Shown here: positions 8,565-17,040 of the stretch, one piece after another
Layout of the letters: every line of letters begins with the position of its first letter
Position numbering within the stretch: position 1 is the first letter of the stretch
The notes under the pieces: generated by a model
Database searches by the model: none
Seen by the model: the letters and a program-made list of their open reading frames with translations, nothing else
What the model was told of the DNA's origin: nothing
NCBI RefSeq assembly: GCF_001429065.1
Contig: NZ_LMIB01000012.1
Coordinates: forward strand, 566,506 to 630,505
Origin: Sphingomonas sp. Root710
Lineage (GTDB): Bacteria > Pseudomonadota > Alphaproteobacteria > Sphingomonadales > Sphingomonadaceae
Length of the DNA stretch: 64,000 nucleotides
Direction: 5' to 3'
Program-made: the position numbers and the translations under genes

Positions 8565-9661
8565 CCGACCGTTTCCGGTTGCGCGGCCAGCACGCCGCGG
8601 CGGACCTGGTCGGCCTCGATCGACTTGAACAGCGCGGTGAAATTGCCCTCGCCGAAGCCTTCATCCTTCTTGCGCTGGATGAACTCGAAGAACACCGGGC
8701 CGATGACGGTCTGGCCGAAGATCTGCAGCAGCAGCCGGGGGTCGCCCTTGTCGGTCGACCCGTCGAGCAGCAGGCCCCGCGACTGCAGCTCCGCAACCGG
8801 TTCGCCATGGCCGGGCAGGCGATCGTCGATCATCTCATAATAGGTCGACGGCGGTGCGGGCGCGAAAGGCTGGCCCAGTGCCTTGAGCTTGTCCCAGGTC
8901 GCGTAGAGATCGTCGCAGGCAAAGGCGATGTGCTGGATGCCCTCGCCATTATAGGCGCGCAAATATTCCTCGATCTGGCCGCCGCCCCCGGCGCCCTCCT
9001 CGTTGAGGGGGATGCGGATCTTGCCGTCGGGCGCGGTCATCGCCTTGGAGGTGAGCCCGGTATATTCGCCCTTGATGTCGAAATAGCGAATCTCGCGGAA
9101 GCCGGCGATGCGCTCGTAAAATGCCGCCCAGTGCGCCATGCGGCCGCCATAGACATTGTGGGTCAGGTGATCGATCAGCTTGAGGCCCGCGCCCTCCGGA
9201 TGGCGGTCCGCGCCGGGTTCGTAGACAAAGTCGATGTCGTAGATGGAGAGCTCGTCACCATAACGGTCGATCAGGTAGATGATCGATCCGCCGATGCCGC
9301 GGATCGCGGGCAGGCGAAGCTCCATCGGCCCGGTCTTGACCTCGACGGGCTCGGCGCCGCGCGCGATGGCCTCGGCATAGGCCTTGGCGGCGTCACGGAC
9401 CCGCCAGCCCATGCCGCAGGCCGAGGGGCCATGTTCGGCGGCGAAATAGGCGGCCGGCGAGCGCGGCTCGTAATTGGCGATCAGGTTGATGTCCCCCTGC
9501 CGCCAGAGCTGCACGTCCTTGGAGCGGTGCCGCGCGATCGGCGCGAAGCCCATCGCCTCGAACACCGGCTCGAGCATGCCCTTTTCGGGCGCGGAGAACT
9601 CGACGAACTCGAAGCCGTCGAGGCCCAGGGGGTTGTCATGCGGTTCGAACTGATCGGACAT
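8561..9661 (-). CDS. hppD: 4-hydroxyphenylpyruvate dioxygenase
   Basis: Fe(II) enzyme converting 4-hydroxyphenylpyruvate to homogentisate. From ATG 9661 it has 366 residues, with two tandem VOC domains. Iron ligands align with Pseudomonas HPPD at a constant offset of four: His165 (LIDHLTHNV), His244 (GIQHIAFAC) and Glu326 (FFEFIQRK). The C-terminal helix region [19 protein letters not shown] is classic. The frame extends to 9730 but would read through the repeat elements in the promoter, so ATG 9661 is chosen. First gene of the tyrosine operon, divergent from a MarR-type regulator. Confidence 0.96.
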   Translation of the reverse strand: MSDQFEPHDNPLGLDGFEFVEFSAPEKGMLEPVFEAMGFAPIARHRSKDVQLWRQGDINLIANYEPRSPAAYFAAEHGPSACGMGWRVRDAAKAYAEAIARGAEPVEVKTGPMELRLPAIRGIGGSIIYLIDRYGDELSIYDIDFVYEPGADRHPEGAGLKLIDHLTHNVYGGRMAHWAAFYERIAGFREIRYFDIKGEYTGLTSKAMTAPDGKIRIPLNEEGAGGGGQIEEYLRAYNGEGIQHIAFACDDLYATWDKLKALGQPFAPAPPSTYYEMIDDRLPGHGEPVAELQSRGLLLDGSTDKGDPRLLLQIFGQTVIGPVFFEFIQRKKDEGFGEGNFTALFKSIEADQVRRGVLAAQPETVG

Positions 9662-9677
9662 TGCGGCCTCGCAGATA

Positions 9678-9730
9678 GTATCAATTGTCACCAATAGGGA
9701 TTTGCCCCGAGTCGTGTCAAATGTTACCAA
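9678..9730. promoter_or_regulatory. Paired 17-bp direct repeats, candidate MarR operator
   Basis: GTATCAATTGTCACCAA (9678-9694) and GTGTCAAATGTTACCAA (9714-9730) match at 14 of 17 positions and start 36 bases apart, filling the spacer between divergent hppD and the MarR-type gene. They are good candidates for the binding sites of that regulator. Confidence 0.55.
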
Positions 9731-9735
9731 CGCGC

Positions 9736-10188
9736 ATGACGTCCAAGAGCCTCATCCTCGACGATTTCATTCCCTATCGCCTGTCGGTGACGTCGAACGT
9801 CGTGAGCGATGTGATCGCGCGCGCCTATGAAGCGCTGTTCGGCCTGTCGATTCCCGAATGGCGGGTGATTGCGGTGGTCGCGGAGAATGACGGGGTGACC
9901 CAGCAGGCGATCTGCGCGGTGACGCGGATGGACAAGGTGACGATCAGCCGCGCGGCGATCGCGCTGGTCGACCGGGGGCTGATCGCGCGTGCGCCCAACC
10001 GCGCGGACCGCCGCTCACGCCGGCTCGCGCTGACAAAGGCGGGGCAAAGGCTCTATGCCGACGTCGCGCCCAAGGCGCTGGAGTTCGAAAGCCGGATCTT
10101 CGACCATTTCCCGCCCGACGAGCTCGACCGGTTCATGACGATGCTGCGCGCGATCGAGGCCCGGGCGCTGGATGTGGGCGCGCCCTGA
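9736..10188 (+). CDS. MarR family transcriptional regulator
   Basis: A 150-residue winged-helix regulator. The recognition region is [21 protein letters not shown] and the wing is [16 protein letters not shown], both typical of MarR proteins. ATG 9736 is chosen; in-frame ATG codons at 9721 and upstream lie inside the direct repeats. Divergent orientation from hppD-VOC-fahA and the repeats between them suggest that it senses an intermediate of tyrosine degradation and controls that operon. The ligand is not deducible. Confidence 0.88.
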   Translation: MTSKSLILDDFIPYRLSVTSNVVSDVIARAYEALFGLSIPEWRVIAVVAENDGVTQQAICAVTRMDKVTISRAAIALVDRGLIARAPNRADRRSRRLALTKAGQRLYADVAPKALEFESRIFDHFPPDELDRFMTMLRAIEARALDVGAP

Positions 10189-10223
10189 AGCCGAGCCGGG
10201 CTCTGGCAAAACGTCAGATTGGG

Positions 10224-10844
10224 TTAGACCGCTGCCTTGTCGGCCAGATGCGCATCCATCAGCGCATCGCACGTCGCCATCATCGCGGTGCAGGGCCCCT
10301 GGCTGCCGAAGATATGATGCGCGGCCATGCCGCCTTCGATGACCAACATCAGCCCGTCGGCCAGTTCCTCGGGGCGGCCAACGTCGAGTTGCCGGGTGAT
10401 CGTCACGATCCGCGCACGCAGGTCGGCCTTGCAGCTTTCCAGCACGGTGCGGCCTGGATGGCCCGGCTCGGGAATTTCAACCGCGGTGTTGCTCAATGCG
10501 CAGCCACGGAAATCGGGGGATGCCACCTTGATGGCGAAATGCCGGATGATCGCCCGAATCTGATCGCGCGGCTCGCCGCCAGCCTTTTCGACGACCTGGT
10601 CGAGCGCCGCGCCGCTCTCGCGCGCCGTCTGCTCGAGGCAGGCTGCGATCAGTTCGTCCTTCGAAGCGAAGGCGCGATACAGGCTGGGCTTGGTCACACC
10701 GGCCTTGCAGACGATCTCATCGACGCCGACCGCCCGGATGCCCCGATGATAGAAAAGGTCGCGCGCAGCTTCGAACACGCGCGTCGCGGCAGTCTTCTTC
10801 TGGCCTTCGCCATCACAGCAGAGAGCAGCCTTGATAGCAGTCAC
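10224..10844 (-). CDS. TetR family transcriptional regulator
   Basis: A 206-residue regulator with an N-terminal TetR helix-turn-helix (about residues 17-63: AARDLFYHRGIRAVGVDEI, then AGVTKPSLYRAFASKDEL) and a helical ligand-binding C-terminal domain. It has no obvious target gene beside it: the MarR gene is convergent and pabB lies upstream on the same strand. A long inverted repeat directly upstream of its ATG suggests autoregulation. Ligand unknown. Confidence 0.9.
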   Translation of the reverse strand: MTAIKAALCCDGEGQKKTAATRVFEAARDLFYHRGIRAVGVDEIVCKAGVTKPSLYRAFASKDELIAACLEQTARESGAALDQVVEKAGGEPRDQIRAIIRHFAIKVASPDFRGCALSNTAVEIPEPGHPGRTVLESCKADLRARIVTITRQLDVGRPEELADGLMLVIEGGMAAHHIFGSQGPCTAMMATCDALMDAHLADKAAV

Positions 10845-10874
10845 AGACAGTCCAATCCTTGACGACTCGTCTTA

Positions 10875-10900
10875 TGTAACAGATCGGTACGCTCGTTACA
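10875..10900. promoter_or_regulatory. Inverted repeat, candidate TetR operator
   Basis: Arms TGTAAC (10875-10880) and GTTACA (10895-10900) with 14 bases between, 30 bases upstream of the TetR gene start. The size and spacing are typical for a TetR dimer site. Confidence 0.5.
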
Positions 10901-10930
10901 ACAGGTGGATTCAGTCTGTACGCGCCGCCG

Positions 10931-12262
10931 CTATCGGGCTTTCGTCTTGCCCAACACCGGGTCGATCTTTGCGCGCAGCTCGGCATATTCCGCCGCCGGG
11001 TCGCTGTCGGCGACGATCCCCCCGCCCGCGCGGGCGATCAGCCGGCTGGGGGTGACAGCGATCGAGCGGATCACGATCATGCTGTCCATCGTCCCGTCGC
11101 TGCCCAACGCGAACACGATGCCGAAAAACGGGCCCCGCCCCGACTCCTCGATCTCGTCGATGATCTCGACCGCGCGGCGCTTAGGCGCGCCGGTGATCGA
11201 TCCGCCGGGGAAGGTCGCGGCCAACAAGTCTATCGCGTCGCGCCCCGGGCGCAGCCGCGCGTGCACCGCCGAGACGAGATGCCAGACCGACGCGAAGCCC
11301 TCCAGTCCCGCGACCTGCGACACCGTGACGCTGCCCTCCTCGGCGACGATCGACAGATCGTTGCGGAGCAGATCGCAGATCATCAGATTTTCGGCGCGAT
11401 CCTTGGCCGAAGCCGCGAGCCGCTCGCCATTGCGGCGGTCCTCGCCGGGATCCGCGGCGCGGGGCGCGGTTCCCTTGATCGGCCGGGTTTCGACCACTCC
11501 GTCGGCATCGCATTGCACGAAGCGTTCGGGCGAGGCGCTCAGCAACGCGCTGCCCTGTCCCAGGTCGAGATAGGCGGCGAAGGGGGCCGGCGTCCGGTCG
11601 CGCAGCGCCAGATAAGCCGCTGGGGGCGAAAAGTCGGGGGGCCGCGGCGCGACGAAACGGGTGCTGATGTTCGCCTGATAAATGTCCCCCGCGCGCAGAT
11701 AGCCGAGCACCGCGGCGATCATCCGGTCGTGCCGGTCGGGGCTGGTCTCTTCGGTCCAGTGCAGCGCGGGTTGGCCACGCAGCGGCGGCGTGGCCCGCGA
11801 CAGCAACCGGTCCAGCCGCGCCTCGGCGCTTAGCCCGTCGCGGGGGCGGGCGAAACCCCAGGCGCGGCGGGCGGCATGATCGAAGCCCAGGACGAGGTCA
11901 TAGCGGCGGACGATCAGCGCGGGCAGTTCGGGGTCGGCAGGATGCCGGCTCTCCACGCCCAGCGCGCTGGGGCCGAGATCATAGGACAGCAGCCCGATCA
12001 GCCCCCCGGTGAAGGGCAGCGGCCCCGATGCCGTGCCGGGACGGTGCAGCTCGCGCATTATGGCGAGCGCGTCGTCCATCGTTCCGGCCGCGAGCCGCAC
12101 CTCGGCAGCCGGATCGACCGCGATATAGGATGCGGTCGAGCGAGGATCGCCCGGCGCGGCGCTGTCGAGGAAGGCAATGCCGGGCTCGTCGGACAGCCGC
12201 GCGAACAGTTCGGCGGTGTCGACCCAGGGCAGATCCCGAATCAGCAGCGCGTCGCCGCTCAT
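10931..12262 (-). CDS. pabB: Aminodeoxychorismate synthase component I
   Basis: Chorismate-utilising enzyme making 4-amino-4-deoxychorismate for folate synthesis, with a glutamine amidotransferase partner encoded elsewhere. From ATG 12262 it has 443 residues. The motif PIKGTAPR, rather than the PIAGT type of anthranilate synthase, marks it as PabB. DIYQANIS, AENLMICDLLRNDL, GGSITGAPK and GGGIVADSDP are the other chorismate-binding-fold motifs. The start overlaps the stop of the upstream nucleotidyltransferase gene as ATGA, so it is the last gene of the HPr-rel-A transcription unit, an odd partner for a folate gene. Confidence 0.93.
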   Translation of the reverse strand: MSGDALLIRDLPWVDTAELFARLSDEPGIAFLDSAAPGDPRSTASYIAVDPAAEVRLAAGTMDDALAIMRELHRPGTASGPLPFTGGLIGLLSYDLGPSALGVESRHPADPELPALIVRRYDLVLGFDHAARRAWGFARPRDGLSAEARLDRLLSRATPPLRGQPALHWTEETSPDRHDRMIAAVLGYLRAGDIYQANISTRFVAPRPPDFSPPAAYLALRDRTPAPFAAYLDLGQGSALLSASPERFVQCDADGVVETRPIKGTAPRAADPGEDRRNGERLAASAKDRAENLMICDLLRNDLSIVAEEGSVTVSQVAGLEGFASVWHLVSAVHARLRPGRDAIDLLAATFPGGSITGAPKRRAVEIIDEIEESGRGPFFGIVFALGSDGTMDSMIVIRSIAVTPSRLIARAGGGIVADSDPAAEYAELRAKIDPVLGKTKAR

Positions 12263-13272
12263 TTCGCGTGCGCCTTGGTCCACAGGTGACGCGCGAGCAT
12301 CAGCGGCGGCATCCGCATCGCATGCGAGCGGACATAGAAGCCGAGGCGGTTGATCGGCCGGATCGGCCGTCCCCAGCCGTCGCGTGCGAGCAGCCGGCGG
12401 ATGAACAGCGCGTCGCGCATATGGTCATAGCCCGCCAGCCGCGGCTCGACCGGGGTCGCGAAGATCCGGTCGGCGAGCCGCAGCGCGAGCCCGACCGGCG
12501 CGCGCATGTCGTGAAGGTCGGCGCGGTCGCGAAGCTTCGTCCAGAAGTCGGGCGAGGCAGAGAACAGCCGCAGCAGCCGGTCGATATCCCACAGGTTGCG
12601 CAGGCCCCCCGCCATGTCGCCGTCGGCGAGCAGATGGGTCACCGCATGGACGATCATATCGGCAGGGCTCAATATGCGCAGGCCCGGCGCGATTTCGACG
12701 CTGTCGGCGATCAACGCCGCGGCGTCGGGCCTGCGCCGCGCGGTCAGCGGCAGGATCGTGTGGTGGACATCGATCATGCTGCCACGATCCTTGTGCACCA
12801 GCGGCGGCAGTTCGTGCATCCAGCGGCGGTAATAGGCCTGGTCATAGTCGCCCGTCTTGACCCATTCGAAGCCGCTGTCCAGCAGCGCGCCCTCGACGTC
12901 GTCCAACCGGTCGCGCGGCACCAATATGTCGAGATCGCCGATCAGCCGCCCGACCCCCGCGGGCAAGCCGGCGAAGGCGAAGGCGCTGCCCTTCAGCAGG
13001 ATCGGCTCGATGCCGGCCGGCGCGAGCGCGCGACGCGCCATCTCGACTTCCCACAGCGCCTGCGTGCGATCGAAGGCCGCCTGCGCGCGGGCGTCCTCCA
13101 ACGCGCGCGCCACCGGGTCGGGCAGCGGCAAGTCGGCGAGACGATAGGCCAGGCTGCCATCAAGCCGCTCGGCGCGGGCGATAGACAGCAGGCTGGCCCA
13201 GTCGCCTGGTCCAAAGGTCAGCACCGACACGGGATCGGCAAGCGCGACCGCCAGGGCGCCTGCATCCTTCAT
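12259..13272 (-). CDS. Nucleotidyltransferase family protein (PF14907-like) of HPr-rel-A locus
   Basis: A 337-residue protein of the uncharacterised nucleotidyltransferase family often found beside peptide-modification genes. The core motif is LLKGSAFAF followed by IGDLDILVPR, in which Asp113 and Asp115 should bind metal and nucleotide; IDVHHTI and ADMIVHAVTHLL are further family motifs. Start ATG 13272 overlaps the stop of the HprK-like gene by 4 bases. It probably transfers a nucleotidyl group or acts on a phosphorylated substrate made by the kinase, but no reaction is established here. Confidence 0.82.
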   Translation of the reverse strand: MKDAGALAVALADPVSVLTFGPGDWASLLSIARAERLDGSLAYRLADLPLPDPVARALEDARAQAAFDRTQALWEVEMARRALAPAGIEPILLKGSAFAFAGLPAGVGRLIGDLDILVPRDRLDDVEGALLDSGFEWVKTGDYDQAYYRRWMHELPPLVHKDRGSMIDVHHTILPLTARRRPDAAALIADSVEIAPGLRILSPADMIVHAVTHLLADGDMAGGLRNLWDIDRLLRLFSASPDFWTKLRDRADLHDMRAPVGLALRLADRIFATPVEPRLAGYDHMRDALFIRRLLARDGWGRPIRPINRLGFYVRSHAMRMPPLMLARHLWTKAHAK

Positions 13273-14138
13273 ATCCCGACTTCCGCGCAGAACTGCTCGA
13301 CGATCGCCATCCCGCTCCGGCTGTCAGGATAGGCGAAACGCGCGGCGGGGATATGTTCGACAAGGCGCAGCATCGCCCCGAACCCGGTCTGTCCCAGCAT
13401 CGCATAGTTGGTCGAGCCTTCGGTCAAGCGCGCGAATAGCTCGGATTTGTTGACCCCTTCGGTGACAGGCTCGAAGCCGAAGGAGGGAAACAGGATCAGC
13501 GCAGGCCGCGCGGGCTCGTCCATCCGGGCGATCGCGCATTCGTTCGGGCGGAGATGGCACAGCGCGCCCTTGGGGGTGTCGTTCAGCCGGGGGCCGAAGC
13601 GGGCGGAATCGGGAATCCACCGCTCCATCTCCGCAATCGCGCTGTTCTTCAGGCTGATCGCGCGGGGGAAGGGCAGGATCATGCCGCTCGCCATGTCGAT
13701 CATCACCAGCTCGTCGGCCAGCAGCCGCCAGCCATTCTCACCGAGCAGCGCCGCAAGCGTCGATTTTCCCGACCCGCTGTCGCCCGGCATGATCACTGCC
13801 CGGCCGCCACGCTCGACCGCCGAAGCATGGATCAGCAGATGACGACGCTCGCCCAGCGCGACCTGCATGTTCATCGCCATTTCGAGCGCGAGCAGGCCAT
13901 GGCGCAGCGCCATCGGCACGGTGTCGGGCAATGTGTGATCGCCGCCAAGCTCAACCTGCGGCCTTATCCAGCGCCGCCATGGCCGCGCCGGGCCGATCCG
14001 CGCCGTCACCGTGGCGATGCTCTCCTCGGGCCCCGGATAGCCGCTATAGAGACGGCGCAGTGCCGCGATCGGGCCCCGCCATGCCGATCCGACCCGATAG
14101 GAGATCGCGCCGATCCTGACCGAGAAGCCGTGCATCAC
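13269..14138 (-). CDS. HprK-related kinase A
   Basis: A 289-residue protein related to the catalytic domain of HPr kinase/phosphorylase. The P-loop PGDSGSGKST lies at residues 118-127, preceded by LLIHASAVERGGRAVIM, and LLADELVMIDM resembles the second nucleotide-binding strand. Unlike true HprK it has no N-terminal HprK regulatory domain, and no HPr gene is nearby. HprK relatives phosphorylate peptides in some lasso-peptide clusters. Here it is coupled by 4-base overlaps to a PqqD-like gene upstream and a nucleotidyltransferase downstream, which suggests modification of a small protein. Confidence 0.85.
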   Translation of the reverse strand: MMHGFSVRIGAISYRVGSAWRGPIAALRRLYSGYPGPEESIATVTARIGPARPWRRWIRPQVELGGDHTLPDTVPMALRHGLLALEMAMNMQVALGERRHLLIHASAVERGGRAVIMPGDSGSGKSTLAALLGENGWRLLADELVMIDMASGMILPFPRAISLKNSAIAEMERWIPDSARFGPRLNDTPKGALCHLRPNECAIARMDEPARPALILFPSFGFEPVTEGVNKSELFARLTEGSTNYAMLGQTGFGAMLRLVEHIPAARFAYPDSRSGMAIVEQFCAEVGI

Positions 14139-14416
14139 CCTGCCTGCGCGAGCCCGCTGGCGATCAGTTCACCCAGTCGCGCCTCGACCACGACAAGCGC
14201 CTCGTCGTCATGCGGCAGATCGAACCGCTCGCACAATGTCCGGCACAGCAGCGGCGCGCTCATCGGGGTTTCCGCCAGCAGTTCGAGCATTTCGGGCATC
14301 GGGCTGGCAAGAAAATGCGTGGTGCTGGAGGGGCGGTGAAATACGAGCGTCAGCCCGTCGAGCATGTGCGTCCGACAATGATTGGGAAAGTCGGTTCGAT
14401 AGGTTGGCCTGGTCAC
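14135..14416 (-). CDS. PqqD-like peptide chaperone of HPr-rel-A system
   Basis: A 93-residue protein with GTG start at 14416. It resembles the PqqD-related subfamily of HPr-rel-A loci: DGLTLVFHRPSSTTHFLASPMPEMLELL, where a leader-peptide-binding beta-sheet would lie, followed by helices ending in LGELIASGLAQ. PqqD-type domains bind the leader of ribosomal peptides and hand them to modifying enzymes. It stands directly after the Tat-signal protein gene and before the kinase gene, so the upstream protein is its likely client. Confidence 0.8.
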   Translation of the reverse strand: MTRPTYRTDFPNHCRTHMLDGLTLVFHRPSSTTHFLASPMPEMLELLAETPMSAPLLCRTLCERFDLPHDDEALVVVEARLGELIASGLAQAG

Positions 14417-14448
14417 CGTTCGATCATCGTCTGACGCTGGAGCGGGTC

Positions 14449-14889
14449 CTAGAAACGGTTGGGACTCTGCAATGAAGCATAACAGGTGAAGCCAGGTTTT
14501 CCGGATACGATCTTCTTGTTGATATAGTTCAGATAGGCCGTCGTCTGGTCAGAGGACGAGGTGCCCGGGATTCTGGTGCCATATTTGATCGCGTTCTTTA
14601 CGTCTTCGCCGGCGAGCGGCTGACTGGGGGGGGCCCAGCTGTTGGCGGTATTGGCCTTGACGACAGAGCCGTCCTTCTTGATCCATTTGCCGGCATCGGC
14701 GGCCAACGGAATGCTGATGTTGCACGTCATAACCGAAGCGACGGCTGCCTGCGCGATGCCCGGGCGAATCGTGACGACGGCCGCAGCACCCAATGCGCTG
14801 ATACGCAACATGCCGCGCCGGTCATGAGACGTACCTGACTGCACTGCAGAGCCGCCCTCGGGTTTTTCGTCCTCATTACGCATAACCAT
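14449..14889 (-). CDS. Tat-signal small exported protein, candidate substrate of HPr-rel-A system
   Basis: A protein of up to 146 residues, first gene of the HPr-rel-A operon. Residues 23-30 (DRRGMLRI) match the twin-arginine motif, followed by a hydrophobic stretch (SALGAAAVVTI) and a cleavage-like site AQA before residue 49. The mature part, about 98 residues, has only two cysteines, Cys56 and Cys136, near its ends, and a Ser/Thr-rich segment GTSSSDQTTAY. An inner ATG at 14883 has a better-spaced GGGGGA ribosome site and may be the real start. No family is recognised. Position suggests it is what the PqqD-like carrier and kinase act on; this is inference. Confidence 0.72.
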   Translation of the reverse strand: MVMRNEDEKPEGGSAVQSGTSHDRRGMLRISALGAAAVVTIRPGIAQAAVASVMTCNISIPLAADAGKWIKKDGSVVKANTANSWAPPSQPLAGEDVKNAIKYGTRIPGTSSSDQTTAYLNYINKKIVSGKPGFTCYASLQSPNRF

Positions 14890-15027
14890 CCCCCAACACG
14901 CCCATGGGCCATCGTTATCCTATCGCCATTCGGCGGTCGAGGCGAGGGCCAGAATAGGTAACTGACCGAAACGAGCGCCGGGCTTTTATGTCCGAAAGAT
15001 TTCACAATATGATTATAAGGGAGACGG

Positions 15028-16269
15028 ATGAAGCATGATCCTCTGCCACTTCCAGGCCAGGATGCCGCGATGACCGGCCGCTCGATAGCGCGTACGCTGC
15101 TCGGTTTCGTGCTCGTAGCCGGCGCGTCGTGGGCCGTGGGGTCGCCGATGTCTGCGGCGGTGGCCGCCGGGGTCGTCGCCGCCGTTATGATCGGGCTGAT
15201 CGCCGGTTCTGACGAGCCTGCGGCGGTTGCGGTCCCCGCCCCGGCCGACGACGCGCCCGATCGCACGGCGGAGGTGATCGACGCGGTCGACGACGCGGTG
15301 CTGATCATCGATCGCCAACGCATCACCCATGCCAATGCAGCGGCACGCAAGCTGTTCGGCGCAGAGAAGATCGAAGGGGATTTCAGGCTGGCGCTGCGCC
15401 ATCCGGTCGCCGCCGACCTGATCGCTTCGGACGAGGAGACGGCCACGCCGGTGGAGATAGCGGGTCTTGGCGAGCCCGACCGCCGCTGGGCGATGAGCGT
15501 GCGGCGAATCGAGGGCGGAGCCCGTCTGGTCACGCTGCGCGACCGCACCGACAGCTGGGTCGCCGAACGGATGCGGGTCGATTTCGTCGCCAATGCCAGC
15601 CATGAGCTGCGCACCCCCCTCGCCACCATCCTGGGCTTTATCGAGACGCTGAGCGATGGCGGCGCGGGCGACGATCCCGCCATCCGCGCCCGCTTCCTCG
15701 GCATCATGATGGGTGAGGCCAAGCGGATGCAGCAGCTGGTCGACGACCTCATCTCGCTGTCGCGGATCGAGGCGGATCGCTTCGCCGTGCCCCAGGCGCA
15801 GCTGGCGCTGGGCCCGGTTGTCGAGGAAGTCGTCGGCGTGATCCGCTCGGGCATGGACAAGGATGGCGGTCGCATCCAGGTGGAAGCAGCCCCGGTGCCG
15901 CAAATCCGCGCCGATCGCGTCCAGATCGGCCAGTTGCTCCACAACCTGATCGGAAACGCGGTCAAATATGGACGGCCCGACACGCCGATCCGCGTCGTGC
16001 TGAAGCCGATCGATGGCAAGGTTGTGCTGCGCGTCGTCGATCAGGGCGAGGGCGTTGCGCCCGAACATCTTCCACGCCTGACCGAGCGCTTCTACCGCGT
16101 CGATCCGGGCCGCAGCCGTTCGGTCGGGGGCACCGGCCTCGGCCTTGCGATCGTCAAACATATCGCCGAAAGGCACCGCGCGCTGCTGGATATCGCCTCG
16201 CGGGTCGGCGAAGGGACTGCGGTGACTGTCACATTTCCCGCAGCGGAAGCGGATCTATTGTCATCATAG
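15028..16269 (+). CDS. phoR: PhoR-like sensor histidine kinase
   Basis: Membrane sensor kinase of the phosphate starvation system, 413 residues. Two helices near residues 20-38 and 42-60 are followed by a PAS-like domain (about 80-175), the phosphoacceptor motif NASHELRTPL with His192, an N-box (HNLIGNAVKYG) and G-boxes (DQGEG, GGTGLGLAIVKHI). The frame could also start at ATG 15070. It precedes phoU and phoB on the same strand, but the pstSCAB transporter genes that often separate phoR and phoU in alphaproteobacteria are absent. Confidence 0.92.
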   Translation: MKHDPLPLPGQDAAMTGRSIARTLLGFVLVAGASWAVGSPMSAAVAAGVVAAVMIGLIAGSDEPAAVAVPAPADDAPDRTAEVIDAVDDAVLIIDRQRITHANAAARKLFGAEKIEGDFRLALRHPVAADLIASDEETATPVEIAGLGEPDRRWAMSVRRIEGGARLVTLRDRTDSWVAERMRVDFVANASHELRTPLATILGFIETLSDGGAGDDPAIRARFLGIMMGEAKRMQQLVDDLISLSRIEADRFAVPQAQLALGPVVEEVVGVIRSGMDKDGGRIQVEAAPVPQIRADRVQIGQLLHNLIGNAVKYGRPDTPIRVVLKPIDGKVVLRVVDQGEGVAPEHLPRLTERFYRVDPGRSRSVGGTGLGLAIVKHIAERHRALLDIASRVGEGTAVTVTFPAAEADLLSS

Positions 16270-16338
16270 TGCAACATCCGGCTCACATAGGCGGCGTCAG
16301 CATCGGCGCCGGCATCTGGCCCGAAGGAAAGCGAGACC

Positions 16339-17040
16339 ATGGCAACGGGACATACGGTTAAGGCGTTCGACGAGGATCTGGGCCAGCTTCGCGCACTGAT
16401 CTCCGAAATGGGCGGCAGGGCCGAAGCGGCGATTACCGGCGCGATCGAGGCGCTGGTCAATCGCGATATCGAATCGGCGGCGACGATCGTCGAAGGCGAC
16501 CGCAAGATCGACGAGCTCGAGGCCGAGATCGAGCGCCAGGTCGTCCGCCTGATCGCGCTGCGCGCGCCGATGGCCGACGATCTCCGCGAGGTCCTCGCCG
16601 CGCTGAAAATCGCGGGCGTGGTCGAGCGGATGGGCGACTATGCCAAGAATATCGCCAAGCGCACCGCGCTGGTCCAGGACGTGCGCGGCATGGAAGCCAT
16701 GTCGGTGCTCCCCGCGATGGGCAAGGTCGCGACCGAGATGGTCCGCAACGTGCTCGACGCCTTCGTGCTGCGCGACGCCGAGGCGGCGGTCGCGGTCTCG
16801 GCCCGCGACAAGGCGGTCGACGATTTCTACAACAGCCTGTTTCGCACGCTGCTGACCCACATGATGGAAAACCCGCAGAACATCACCGCGTCGACGCACC
16901 TGCTGTTCATCGCGAAGAATATCGAACGGATCGGCGACCACGCGACCAACGTCGCCGAGATGGTCTATTTTGCCGCCACCGGCCGCCAGATGGCCGAGCG
17001 CGCCAAGGGGGAGGATCCCCTGACGAGCGGTGACGCCTGA
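16339..17040 (+). CDS. phoU: Phosphate signalling regulator PhoU
   Basis: A 233-residue helical protein with two PhoU repeats, each carrying the acidic metal-binding pattern E-x3-D/E (EGDRKIDELEAEIE in the first, SARDKAVDDFYN in the second). The C-terminal IAKNIERIGDHATNVAEM is highly typical. PhoU dampens PhoR signalling when phosphate is plentiful and modulates phosphate uptake. Its TGA overlaps the ATG of phoB by one base (TGATG), so the two are translationally coupled. Confidence 0.95.
   Translation: MATGHTVKAFDEDLGQLRALISEMGGRAEAAITGAIEALVNRDIESAATIVEGDRKIDELEAEIERQVVRLIALRAPMADDLREVLAALKIAGVVERMGDYAKNIAKRTALVQDVRGMEAMSVLPAMGKVATEMVRNVLDAFVLRDAEAAVAVSARDKAVDDFYNSLFRTLLTHMMENPQNITASTHLLFIAKNIERIGDHATNVAEMVYFAATGRQMAERAKGEDPLTSGDA

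Noticed and set aside
12259-14889. Lasso-peptide cluster
   Set aside because: HprK-like kinase and nucleotidyltransferase occur in some such clusters, but no asparagine-synthase-like cyclase or leader protease is present.
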